NCBI RefSeq assembly: GCF_900090225.1
Contig: NZ_FMHY01000002.1
Span: 4,650,001-4,714,000, forward strand
From: Micromonospora eburnea
GTDB taxonomy: Bacteria > Actinomycetota > Actinomycetes > Mycobacteriales > Micromonosporaceae
Reading direction: 5' to 3'
DNA length: 64,000 nucleotides
The position numbers were made by a program, and so were the translations under genes. The notes below the pieces were generated by a model. The model was given only the letters and a program-made list of their open reading frames with translations. It did no database searches and was not told the origin of the DNA. Below are positions 34,701 through 42,351 of the stretch, piece after piece (within the stretch, counting starts at the first letter, position 1; every line of letters begins with the position of its first letter).

Positions 34701-37700
34701 GTATTGCAGGCGCAAGCCCTTGATCTCGACGATCACCCGCCCGTCCGCGTCGGACACCATCAGGTCGCCGCAGAACGAGTCGGACCGCCAGGCGGTGACC
34801 GCGACCGCGTGCGCCCAGCCGGGCGTACCGGGGTTCGGGTGGATCAACACCTCGTCGATGCTGCCCAGGACGAACGCGGACGACCGGTCCTCGGCCGGGA
34901 TCAGCGACGCGAGCACCTGCCCGCACGCGTCCAGCAGCGCTGGGTGGCAGGTGTAACCGGTCGGGTCGACCCCCGTCGGCACCTGGATCCGGCCCAGCGC
35001 CTGGCCGTCACCCACCCAGAGCTCCGCGATGCCCTGAAACGTGCCCCGCCACTCGTTGCCCCGGGCGGCAAACCGGCGGTAGAACTCGGCGCCGGTGCGG
35101 TGGCCGGGGCAGGCCGCCCGGACCGGGTCCAGCGGCAGCCGGCGCTCTTCAGGAGGCGGGGTCCGGGTCACCGTTCCGGTGACGTGCGTCGCCTCCTCAC
35201 CGGTCACCTCGAAGTCCCAGGTGTCCGGTCCGCTCGACGTGAACCTTGTGGCCAGTGCGGGCGCCGGATGATCCGGCCGTAGGAAAAGCGCATCGACGTA
35301 CCGGATGTCGCGCAGCAGCGGCACGTGCCCGCCGCAGATCTCGCCAGCGGCGCTGTGCACCATTTCCACGTACGCCGTGCCGGGCATGACCACGGTGCCC
35401 TGCACCTGATGGTCGAGCAGGTACCGCTCGCGGGCCAGGTCGACGACCCGCTCCACGCGGTGCCGGGCCGGCCCCTCGGCCTCGGCCGCGGCCGAAGGCG
35501 GGGCGAACCAGTATCGCCGGCGCTGCCAGGGATAGGACGGCAGCCGCACGTACCGGGGCGACGGCCCGCCGAACACCCGGTGCCAGTCGACCGGACAGCC
35601 GGCCCGGTGCAACGCGCCGACCGTGTCCAGTATGCAGGCACGCTCCGGCTCGTCCCGGCGCAGGCACCCGACAGCAATGCCGTCGGTCTCGGTGAGCGCC
35701 AGGACCTCCCGGATGGCCGGCAACAGGATCGGGTGCGGGCTGATCTCCACAAACACCGTCTCGCCCTGCCCGGCCAGGCCCGCCACGGCGGCGCCGAACC
35801 GCACCGGCTCCCGCAGGTTGCGCACCCAGTAGGCCGCGTCCAGCCCCGAACCGTCGCACGACGCGTCATCGACCGTGGAATACAGCGGGATCCGCCCCGC
35901 CCCCGGAGCCACGTCGGCGAGGCCGGCCAGCAGGTCCTCGCGCAGCCGGTCCATCTGCGGACTGTGCGAGGCGACGTCCACCTTCACCTGCCGGCAGAAC
36001 ACCCCGCGCTCGTCCAGGCTTTCGACGATGGTGGCCAGCGCCTGCGGGTCGCCGGAAATGACCGTCGAGGTGGGGCTGTTGCTTGCCGCCACGGATACCA
36101 GGTCCTCGTGGCCGGCCAGCGCGGCCTGCGCGTCGACGACGGACAGCTCCACCGAGTACATGGCACCCTGTCCGGCGACGGCCTTCAGCAGCCGGCTGCG
36201 CCGGCAGATGACCGCACCCGCGTCGGCAAGGCTGAGCGCGCCGGACGCGCACGCCGCGGCCACCTCACCCATGCTGTGCCCGACCACGTGGTCCGGCTCG
36301 ATGCCCCAGTCCCGCAACAGCGCGCAGAGCGCGGTCTCCATCGCCCACAGGGTCGGCTGGATCGTGTCGATCGACGCCGGGGCGTCCACGGCCCCGGTCA
36401 GCCGGTCCAGCAGCGACCAGCCCGCCTCGGACCGGATCACCTCGTCGCAGCGGGTAAGCACCTCACGAAACACCGGCGAGCTGGCCAGCAGCTCGCGGCC
36501 CATGCCCTCCCACTGCGAGCCCTGCCCCGGGAAGACGAAGACGGTACGTGGCCGGCCGCCCTCCACCGGCGCGGACGCGGTGGCGCCCAGCCGCGGCCGG
36601 GACTCACCGGCCACGTACGCCCGCAACCGCTCGGCCAGCTCGTCCGGCGACGCACCGACGGCGGTCAACCGGCTCTCGTGGTGATCCCGCCGGGTGGCCG
36701 CGCTGAAGCACACGTCGCGCAACGGCAGTTCCCGCCCGGCGCCGCCCGGCTCCAGAAACTGCGCGTACCCGGCGGCGAGCGCGGCGAGCGCGTCCTGGGT
36801 GTGCGCGGAGAGCACCAGGAGCTGCGCCTCGTCCCCGCCGGCGGGGGCGGGTGCCGTCGCCGCGGCCCGCCGGTACTCACCGAGTACCACGTGCGCGTTG
36901 GTGCCAGAGATGCCGAACGAGCTGACCCCGGCCAGACCCGGACGGCCGGTCTGCGGCCACGGGGTGCGCTCGCGCACCAGCCGCAGTCGCAGCCCCGCCC
37001 AGTCGACCGCGCCGGTCAGCTCCGCCGCGTGCAGGCTCGGCGGGATCTCCCGGTGCTGCAGCGCCAGTATCGCCTTGATGACCCCGGCCAGCCCGGCGAC
37101 CGCCTCGGTGTGACCGATGTTCGTCTTGACCGAGCCGACCAGGCACGGAGTCTGCGCAGCGCGGCCCTCGCCGGTCACCGCGCCCAGAGCGCCCAGCTCC
37201 ACCGGGTCGCCGGCTGCAGTTCCGGTGCCATGCGCCTCGACGTAGTCCACCCGGCCGGCCGCAACGCCCGCGTCGGCGTACGCCGCGCGCAGCGTCTCCT
37301 CCTGACCCGGCTGGGACGGCGTCAGCAGATACCCACCGGACTGGCCGTCGTTGCCGACCGCGGACCCGTAGATCACCGCGTGGATCGCGTCACCGTCCGC
37401 CTCGGCCCGGTCCAGCGGCTTGAGCACCAGCACCGCGACACCCTCACTGCGCACGAAACCGTCGCCGTGGGCGCTGCCGAACTTGCACCGGCCATCGGCC
37501 GCGAGCATCTTGGCCGCCGAGAACGGGATGGTCTCCTCGGGAGAAATGACCAGGTTCACCCCGCCGGCCAGCGCCAACTGGGTCTCCCCCGTCCGCACGC
37601 TCCGGTAGGCCAGGTGGAGCGCCGCCAGGCTGGAGGAGCATGCGCAGTCGACCGACACGCTGGGCCCGCGCAGGTCGAAGGCGAAGGACACCCGCCCGGC

Positions 37701-38198
37701 CAGGAAGCTGCGCGCGCCGCCGGTCGCCGCGTGCAGGTCCAGCGCCCCCGCGTCACTCAACATCTGCCCGTACGCGGAGGACATTCCGCCGATGTAGACC
37801 CCGGCGCGCACCGTGGACAGCCGGTCACGGGTCAGACCGGCGTCAGCCATCGCCTCGGCCGCCGTCTCCAGCAGCAGGCGCTGCTGAGGGTCCATGCGCT
37901 CCGCCTCCCGCGGCGCCACCCCGAAGAATCCGGCGTCGAACCGGTCGATCTGGTCGAGGAAGCCGCCACCGCGGCTGACGATCCGGTTCGGCGTACCCGG
38001 CCGCGGGTCGTGGTAGGCATCGATGTCGTACCGGCTGGCCGGCACCTCGGTGATCGCGTCACCGCCGCTGCTGAGCAGTTGCCAAAACTGCGTCAATCCG
38101 TTGGCGCCCGGGAAACGGCAGCCGATGCCCACCACGGCAACCGGTGTCCCGGTCGGTGTCCAGGCCTCCGACTGCGCCGCCCTGCCCCGTCCGGTCAT
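31749..38198 (-). CDS. single-module, fully reducing type I PKS (KS-AT-DH-ER-KR-ACP)
   Basis: A 2,149-residue PKS. KS at about 18-440 (Cys in SVDCACSSSLAAL, His in VEAHGTGTAAGD and SVKTNIGHTEAVAG). AT at 555-850 (FPGQGSQWEGMG, GHSMGEVAAACASG, VDVASHSPQM). DH at 900-1190 (His in LDHQVQGTVVMPGTAY, Asp in HPALLDACGQVL). ER at 1420-1735 (HHATGGVGMAAVQVARW). KR at 1755-1935 (YLVTGGLGDLGVV, GAYAAANAALDS). ACP Ser near 2100 (RQGLDSLMAVEV). All sites look active, so each round would give a saturated extension. Domain order and AT motifs resemble mycobacterial Mas-type iterative synthases, which favours methylmalonyl but is not decisive. There is no thioesterase domain. It is divergent from an AraC regulator, with GAGGCGAGGCGG before the ATG. 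Confidence 0.9.
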   Translation of the reverse strand: MTGRGRAAQSEAWTPTGTPVAVVGIGCRFPGANGLTQFWQLLSSGGDAITEVPASRYDIDAYHDPRPGTPNRIVSRGGGFLDQIDRFDAGFFGVAPREAERMDPQQRLLLETAAEAMADAGLTRDRLSTVRAGVYIGGMSSAYGQMLSDAGALDLHAATGGARSFLAGRVSFAFDLRGPSVSVDCACSSSLAALHLAYRSVRTGETQLALAGGVNLVISPEETIPFSAAKMLAADGRCKFGSAHGDGFVRSEGVAVLVLKPLDRAEADGDAIHAVIYGSAVGNDGQSGGYLLTPSQPGQEETLRAAYADAGVAAGRVDYVEAHGTGTAAGDPVELGALGAVTGEGRAAQTPCLVGSVKTNIGHTEAVAGLAGVIKAILALQHREIPPSLHAAELTGAVDWAGLRLRLVRERTPWPQTGRPGLAGVSSFGISGTNAHVVLGEYRRAAATAPAPAGGDEAQLLVLSAHTQDALAALAAGYAQFLEPGGAGRELPLRDVCFSAATRRDHHESRLTAVGASPDELAERLRAYVAGESRPRLGATASAPVEGGRPRTVFVFPGQGSQWEGMGRELLASSPVFREVLTRCDEVIRSEAGWSLLDRLTGAVDAPASIDTIQPTLWAMETALCALLRDWGIEPDHVVGHSMGEVAAACASGALSLADAGAVICRRSRLLKAVAGQGAMYSVELSVVDAQAALAGHEDLVSVAASNSPTSTVISGDPQALATIVESLDERGVFCRQVKVDVASHSPQMDRLREDLLAGLADVAPGAGRIPLYSTVDDASCDGSGLDAAYWVRNLREPVRFGAAVAGLAGQGETVFVEISPHPILLPAIREVLALTETDGIAVGCLRRDEPERACILDTVGALHRAGCPVDWHRVFGGPSPRYVRLPSYPWQRRRYWFAPPSAAAEAEGPARHRVERVVDLARERYLLDHQVQGTVVMPGTAYVEMVHSAAGEICGGHVPLLRDIRYVDALFLRPDHPAPALATRFTSSGPDTWDFEVTGEEATHVTGTVTRTPPPEERRLPLDPVRAACPGHRTGAEFYRRFAARGNEWRGTFQGIAELWVGDGQALGRIQVPTGVDPTGYTCHPALLDACGQVLASLIPAEDRSSAFVLGSIDEVLIHPNPGTPGWAHAVAVTAWRSDSFCGDLMVSDADGRVIVEIKGLRLQYLQPPDSVRNPDDWFHELRWQPLPALPDAARPGGRRLVFADRSGVGAALDAEVRVYAGAGYQRLASGRYEIDPTAPAEYRRLLADVRAHFDGLAPTEVVHLWALDADQPDASAPVQRLAEDAERLGCASVLRLLRALADAGLPEPPRLALVTRGAYRVLDTDRSVSMWQGAIWGLGRVIAHEHRELSCALVDLDPAGPPAELAAALGRELTGAGPEDQLALRGGQRYAARLLPSSVGAGRPDGAEVAHQVRATVPGMLDGMRLVPVPRRAPGPGEVEVRADYLALNYRDVLVSMDMYPSMSDRPAIVIGECAGTVARVGPGVAGLRPGDEVVAISLETPAATYMCVNAHLVRRRPARLTAQEAASVPVGLVTAYQSLVHLAQLRPGERVLIHHATGGVGMAAVQVARWRGAEVYATAGSPEKRAMLRMMGVAHVSDSRSTGFADEIREATRGEGVDVVLNTLAGEGLLKSVELLADRGRYVELSRRDLVEGTRLDMRLLARGASFFVVDVVDLGLSDPRRLGAIMDETLALVQAGVLEPLPHRVFPAAELVGAFRHMAQARHIGKVLVSTEELTAPKRDETPAMHRPVRIDPAAGYLVTGGLGDLGVVVTDWLVREGARHIVLTGRTPLERTGGAGWLEELRRHGVRVAYEAVDVADEEAMRAVVRHHEQDGVAIRGVVHAAGVIEYCALSDLDDRVLSAVLRPKVTGAAVLHRLFAERALDFFVLFSSGSAVLSSPMLGAYAAANAALDSLADQRRLAGLTALSVNWGFWSVGMPARAGQQQGRAINPTGMDTFSPREGIEALRLLLARGATHGVVLPADWQRWATAHPDAAASPLLRDLLAGPTAEAAIPAPTFPARAVPRVSPAPTPTSPPPADLADTGNADADTAAVAGNGVVGTLTDRAAVERYLAQVLADVLGMPSAQVHPRRPLKRQGLDSLMAVEVRTRVQRDLGMMLPIAKMLGGHSVAELAGEVFSQLGAPGRR

Positions 38199-38340
38199 CC
38201 GCCTCGCCTCTCATGTCGGCGTCGTGTGATGGCTCCGACCTGAGTCTTCCGGCCGTCGCTAGGAAATGGCTTGAGGACCTACGGACAGCGGCGGCGAAAC
38301 GCGCTAGCCCCTCGGTCGGGCCCACTCGGCGAGAGGGCTG

Positions 38341-38362
38341 ATCCTCCCTTTTGAGGGTGGAT
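38341..38362. promoter_or_regulatory. inverted repeat in the PKS/AraC divergent region
   Basis: A 22-base imperfect palindrome (stem of eight Watson-Crick pairs with one mismatch and one G-T pair around a TT centre) lies in the 288-base gap between the divergent reducing-PKS and AraC genes. It is a candidate operator for either gene. No other gene was seen in the gap. Confidence 0.3.
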
Positions 38363-38486
38363 ATGAGAATTTGAACCCTCGGTGCACTTGTCAAGCCACG
38401 CCGGTCGCACCGTCGCGTCAACAGCGCCTCAACCGGCTTTTCGGAATGCAAAGTGTCCTCAATGACGCTGTCGCGTCTGCGATGCT

Positions 38487-39332
38487 GTGGGCGTGGAGTA
38501 CGTGTCCAGAGTGCCGCGACCGCCACTGGACGGGCTGATTGACGACCTTTACTACCTGGAGGGTGCGCCGCCGTACGCCCGGCTGACGTTGCCGCCGATG
38601 CCCGCGGCCTTGCTCATCGTCAACCTCGGGGCGCCGTTCCGCATCCGCGCCGGCACCGACATCGAAGCGGCCGACTACTCGGACGGCTGCGTGGTCACCG
38701 TGCCCACCCGCGCGTTGGAGTTCGGCTACCCGCTCCGGACCAGGTCCGTCGGCGTGCACTTCAAGCCGTGGGGGCTGGCGCCGTTCCTGCCGATGCCCGC
38801 AGCCGAGCTGTGTGACCGGCCGGTGACGGTAGAGCAGGTTTGGGGCCGGCCCACCATTGCTGAGCTGCGAGACCGGCTGGCCACGGCGGACGGACCGCAC
38901 GAGATGCTGACGCTGTTCGAGGAGGAGCTGATGCGACGGCTGTACGAGACCGCCGGCCTGGGGCTGGTCCGCCATACGAGCAGCGTCATCGCGGCGACCA
39001 GCGGGGCCGTGGCGATTGGCGACCTGAGCGTGGCAGCCGGTGTCAGCAGCACCCATCTGGCACAGCGGTTCAAGGAGCTCATCGGCGTCACACCGAAGCG
39101 GCTGGCCCGCACCTACCGCTTCGCCGCCACCGTGTTTGCGATCAACCCCGCCGAACCGGTCGACTGGGGCGACCTCGCCAGTGGCGCAGGCTACTTCGAC
39201 CAGGCCCACTTCGGCCACGAGTTTCGGGCGTTCACTGGGCTGACGCCGACTCGATACGTCGAAATCCGGCGGCGGTTCCTGCGCGAACATCCCGGCCACG
39301 CGCTGGACGGCTGGCCGCTGCCGGCCGATTGA
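38487..39332 (+). CDS. AraC-family transcriptional regulator
   Basis: A 281-residue regulator. The N-terminal ligand-type domain resembles DUF6597 (PPMPAALLIVNLGAPFRI). The C-terminal third has two helix-turn-helix units: VAAGVSSTHLAQRFKELIG, then LASGAGYFDQAHFGHEFRAF ending in GLTPTRYVEIRRR, the AraC/XylS signature. GTG at 38487 or 38493 may start translation; neither has a strong ribosome binding site, so a leaderless message is possible. It is read divergently from the PKS and could control it, or belong with the DHFR-like gene 64 bases downstream. Confidence 0.85.
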   Translation: MGVEYVSRVPRPPLDGLIDDLYYLEGAPPYARLTLPPMPAALLIVNLGAPFRIRAGTDIEAADYSDGCVVTVPTRALEFGYPLRTRSVGVHFKPWGLAPFLPMPAAELCDRPVTVEQVWGRPTIAELRDRLATADGPHEMLTLFEEELMRRLYETAGLGLVRHTSSVIAATSGAVAIGDLSVAAGVSSTHLAQRFKELIGVTPKRLARTYRFAATVFAINPAEPVDWGDLASGAGYFDQAHFGHEFRAFTGLTPTRYVEIRRRFLREHPGHALDGWPLPAD

Positions 39333-39396
39333 TTTCTTACAAGAGCGACGGCTGACGACACGCTAATTTGGGGGCACCCAAGCAGAGGAGAGCCCG

Positions 39397-39978
39397 GTGG
39401 GCAAGGTGGTCATGTACAGCTCGGTGTCGTTGGACGGCTTCATCGCGGACGACAATGACCAGCCCGGACCGCTGTTTGACTGGTTGTCCAACGGTGACGT
39501 CCCGTTGGACGAGAGCGGCGAGGTCAAGGTGTCGCAAACGTCCTACGACTACACCCGGCCGTACTGGGACCAGATCGGGGTGACAATCGTCGGCCGCCAC
39601 GTCTTCGACATGACGGACGGCTGGGACGGAAAGCCGCCGGGCGGGGTCGACCACGTGGTCGTCGTGACCCACCGGCCGGAGCCCGAAGACTGGGACCCCG
39701 AGGCGCCGTTTCACTTCGTCGACGGCGTCGAGGCAGCTGTGGCCAGGGCGCAGGAGCTTGCGGGTGACCGCATGGTCGAGGTCTCCGCTGGCGACGTCGG
39801 CGGCCAGGTGCTTGCCGCGGGTCTGGTCGACGAGGTGCGCATGGACGTCGTACCCGTGGTGTTCGGGTCCGGCAAGCGCTACTTCGGGTCGGTCCACGCG
39901 CAGCACCTGCTGGAGGATCCTGACGTGGTGATTCAGGGCAACCGGGTGCTTCACCTGCGCTGTCGGGTGCGTCGTTGA
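39397..39978 (+). CDS. dihydrofolate reductase-family protein (RibD C-terminal-like)
   Basis: A 193-residue reductase-like protein: KVVMYSSVSLDGFIADDND at the N-terminus, TIVGRHVFDMTDGW, VVVTHRPEPEDW and a C-terminal VDEVRMDVVPVVFGSGKRYF. This is the pattern of the YwjB/YyaP group in the RibD_C/DHFR superfamily, thought to bind NADPH; the substrate is usually unknown. A GAGGAGAG site precedes the GTG start. It follows the AraC gene in the same direction and may be its target. Confidence 0.85.
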   Translation: MGKVVMYSSVSLDGFIADDNDQPGPLFDWLSNGDVPLDESGEVKVSQTSYDYTRPYWDQIGVTIVGRHVFDMTDGWDGKPPGGVDHVVVVTHRPEPEDWDPEAPFHFVDGVEAAVARAQELAGDRMVEVSAGDVGGQVLAAGLVDEVRMDVVPVVFGSGKRYFGSVHAQHLLEDPDVVIQGNRVLHLRCRVRR

Positions 39979-40456
39979 CTGAGCTGAGCGGGTACGCGAA
40001 AAAGTCCACCGCAAACGGTGACATCACCTGCGGCAGGTTCACTCAAGATCACCGCACCTCGTACTCCGGCAGGCCCGTGGACGGTAGCGCGAGGATGCTG
40101 ACGAGCACCTCCCCTGTCCAGAGGGGGAACCGGTTGATCGAGAGTGATGCCGACGAAACGCTGTCCATCGCCGGCACCTGGCCCTGAGCCATTCCCGAAC
40201 ATGGGGAACCGGCGTATCCCGTTCAAACCACAACACATCGGGCGGGGATCGAAATCCTCTGACGAACAGAGGACAAGAGGGCTTGAGAACGGCTCGACAA
40301 CAGGTCTTACGAGAGGCTGGAACGGGTGGCGCTTCTCGACAACGGGCGCCGTTGATCGGTAGCTTGACAGCGGTCGATACCCGCCACAGATCGGGCACCT
40401 ACCCAGCACATCCGGTTTCCAACGGCACGAGCCGCCAGCACGATTGGACGCCGACA
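39979..40456. other. intergenic stretch before the PLOD-like glycosyltransferase
   Basis: A 478-base region with lower GC content towards its end. CCCCT...AGGGG arms at about 40111-40126 could terminate the DHFR-like gene. No protein was recognised; the in-frame extension upstream of 40457 lacks family resemblance and is taken as untranslated. Confidence 0.4.
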
Positions 40457-41278
40457 ATGAAGGTCATAACCATTGCCACCGATCTCGAACATCCCTTCCT
40501 CAGGAGATTGCTGGTGCCGTCCTGCGACGCGGTGGGACTCAATCTGGTCGTCTTGGAAGCGAACAAGAAGGGATTCAGACCCAGGGACAAGCGGGCATTC
40601 CTGACCGACTACCTCACCCGATGCGCCGCACCCGACGAGCTGGTCATGTTCACCGACGCGTACGATACGCTGTTCCTCCGCGGCGAGGAGTACATCCTCA
40701 AGGCACACGCCGGCTTTTCCCAGAGCGTCATATTCAGCGCCGAACCGAACAGCTGGCCGCTCGGCACCATCGGCCTCGCCCTCCAGAAAGATCTCCCCGC
40801 CCGCCCCTACCCCTATCTCAACAGCGGCGGCTTCATCGGACCTGCCGGCGACATCCTGGCACTCTGCGCGAAGTATCCGAGCCCTCCGAGCGAGCAGTTT
40901 CCACTCCTCAAGCAGCTGCGGACGCACGACTTCGACACGGACAGAATGTACGGCCCCAGCGATCAGTACTACTGGACGCTCGTTCATCTCCTCGAGTCGG
41001 ATACCGTCGGGCTCGACAACAGCGCGATCCTGTTCGAGAACTTCACGCCAACGGTCGCCAACTTCTGCGAGCTGTCACGCTGGACAAGCGACTTTCGCGC
41101 CCACGGCAAACAGGCGGCCAGTTATCGGCGGGAGTACGCGAGACTCCAGGCGCGGCTGCAGTCGCCAAGCGGCGCCGCCCAGGTTCACTTCGCCTCATCC
41201 TTGACAAAGACGGTGGTTCTGGACCTGCTCGATGAAGGACGGTTGCCCTCCTGGCTGGTTGGGGTATTGCAGCGATGA
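40457..41278 (+). CDS. PLOD-like glycosyltransferase (procollagen glucosyltransferase-type domain)
   Basis: A 273-residue GT-A enzyme. The donor-metal site is visible in ELVMFTDAYDTLFLRGEEY (DxxD region about residue 65), followed by VIFSAEPNSWP, YPYLNSGGFIGPAGD and GPSDQYYWTLVHL. This combination is characteristic of the glycosyltransferase domain of animal lysyl hydroxylase/collagen glucosyltransferases and rare bacterial relatives. Donor and acceptor are unknown; a peptide, cell-wall or small-molecule acceptor is possible. The ATG at 40457 starts the conserved domain. Its stop overlaps the ATG of the following methyltransferase, so the pair functions together. Confidence 0.75.
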   Translation: MKVITIATDLEHPFLRRLLVPSCDAVGLNLVVLEANKKGFRPRDKRAFLTDYLTRCAAPDELVMFTDAYDTLFLRGEEYILKAHAGFSQSVIFSAEPNSWPLGTIGLALQKDLPARPYPYLNSGGFIGPAGDILALCAKYPSPPSEQFPLLKQLRTHDFDTDRMYGPSDQYYWTLVHLLESDTVGLDNSAILFENFTPTVANFCELSRWTSDFRAHGKQAASYRREYARLQARLQSPSGAAQVHFASSLTKTVVLDLLDEGRLPSWLVGVLQR

Positions 41279-41973
41279 ACGGGCAGTCGAACTACGAGGA
41301 TCGCCATCGCCCGACGCTCCAGCGCAACGAGCTCCAGCGCAACGACCTGCTAGCCATGCAAGCATTGGCTCCGCTGTCGCCAACCTACCTGCCGTGGAGT
41401 GCGAGCGCCATGCGGCCGAGCGGAGTCGTCGCGGTACTCAATGAGATATTCGTCAACCGGCGTCGATCTGTCGTCGAACTCGGCAGCGGTGTATCGACAT
41501 TCTACATCGGCCGCCTGCTGCGACAGCGTGGCGGGCACATCTGGACCGTGGAGCACGATGAGCGATGGGCGGACCTGCTCGATCAGGAACTGGCGAGCGA
41601 GGGCCTGTGCGGTGTCGTGACCGTGGTACGCGCTCCCCTGACGCCCATTCAGTCACGATGGCCGAACGAGACGGCAACCTGGTACGAGCAGAGCAGCCTC
41701 AAGGAAATGACCGCGGGCCGATCCATTGATCTACTTATCGTCGATGGGCCTCCCGCCCACCAGATCGGAAACGGACACTCCCGGTATCCCGCAGGCAGCT
41801 TTTTCGCCTCGATGCTCGCCGAGGACTACGCCGTTGTACTCGACGACATCGACCGGCGCGGCGAGCAGGACATCATGGAGTGCTGGGAACGCGAGCTCGG
41901 CGTCACGTTCGAACACCGTCTCGCCAATGGCCGAATTGGCATCGGCCGCCCCGGAGCGGCATTTACCGTATGA
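41275..41973 (+). CDS. class I SAM methyltransferase coupled to the PLOD-like glycosyltransferase
   Basis: A 232-residue protein of the Methyltransf_24-like group. Motif I reads SVVELGSGVSTFYIGRLL near residue 65, then IWTVEHDERWADLL, and IDLLIVDGPPAHQIG with the acidic motif IV. Enzymes with this ELGSG...EHD pattern are often encoded in polysaccharide or glycan clusters. The ATG overlaps the glycosyltransferase stop (ATGA). It may methylate the glycan made by its partner; this is inference. Confidence 0.78.
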   Translation: MNGQSNYEDRHRPTLQRNELQRNDLLAMQALAPLSPTYLPWSASAMRPSGVVAVLNEIFVNRRRSVVELGSGVSTFYIGRLLRQRGGHIWTVEHDERWADLLDQELASEGLCGVVTVVRAPLTPIQSRWPNETATWYEQSSLKEMTAGRSIDLLIVDGPPAHQIGNGHSRYPAGSFFASMLAEDYAVVLDDIDRRGEQDIMECWERELGVTFEHRLANGRIGIGRPGAAFTV

Positions 41974-42089
41974 GCACCATGTCACGGATCGGTCCATGCG
42001 GCTCTCACCCACCGCGTCCTGTACGGCGATCTCTGGATGGCGCGGTCGCTTCATCGCGGCCCGCGAGTCACCGCGGATCTTGATCTCGC

Positions 42090-42348
42090 CTGACCGAACG
42101 CCGACGGGATCACCGAAGAGGACGTGCTTGCCATCGGGCGGGCCGCCGCGGTCCACCTCGCGTGCAGGGCCGGCCGGCAGGGGGATGTAGACGACGTCGC
42201 TGTCGTCACCGGCGAGCGCTGCCGCGTACCCCTCGACGGGATCGCCACCGAAGACCGGCGTGGCCGCCGCTGCCCGGTCCCGGCACCGCTCGACACGGCG
42301 GCCAGGCACATCTTCGGGGCTGGCGGCGACGGCCGGCAGAAGCGCCTG
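42090..42348 (-). pseudogene. remnant of a Gfo/Idh/MocA oxidoreductase (NDP-hexose 3-ketoreductase-like)
   Basis: On the minus strand a frame reads ALLPAVAASPEDV, then AATPVFGGDPVEGYAAALAG, DSDVVYIPLPAGPA and GKHVLFGDPV. This is the NAD-binding domain of Gfo/Idh/MocA enzymes, whose pattern is LPA..A.P.V..VAVASR...A..F.....V.GY..LL...DVDAVYIPLP..LH..W...AL.AGKHVL.EKP. Several positions are lost, one frame change is needed near the start, and the C-terminal domain is missing. The VYIPLP form is typical of deoxysugar 3-ketoreductases. It is a dead fragment between the methyltransferase and the helicase. Confidence 0.65.
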
Positions 42349-42351
42349 GTG

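Noticed and set aside
31749..38198. Enediyne or orsellinic-acid type iterative PKS
   Set aside because: Domain order KS-AT-DH-ER-KR-ACP with an ER differs from KS-AT-ACP-KR-DH (enediyne) and from KS-AT-DH-ACP types.
35325..38243. A 972-codon plus-strand frame opposite the reducing PKS
   Set aside because: Pure shadow of the PKS on the other strand; no motif and arginine/alanine-rich composition.
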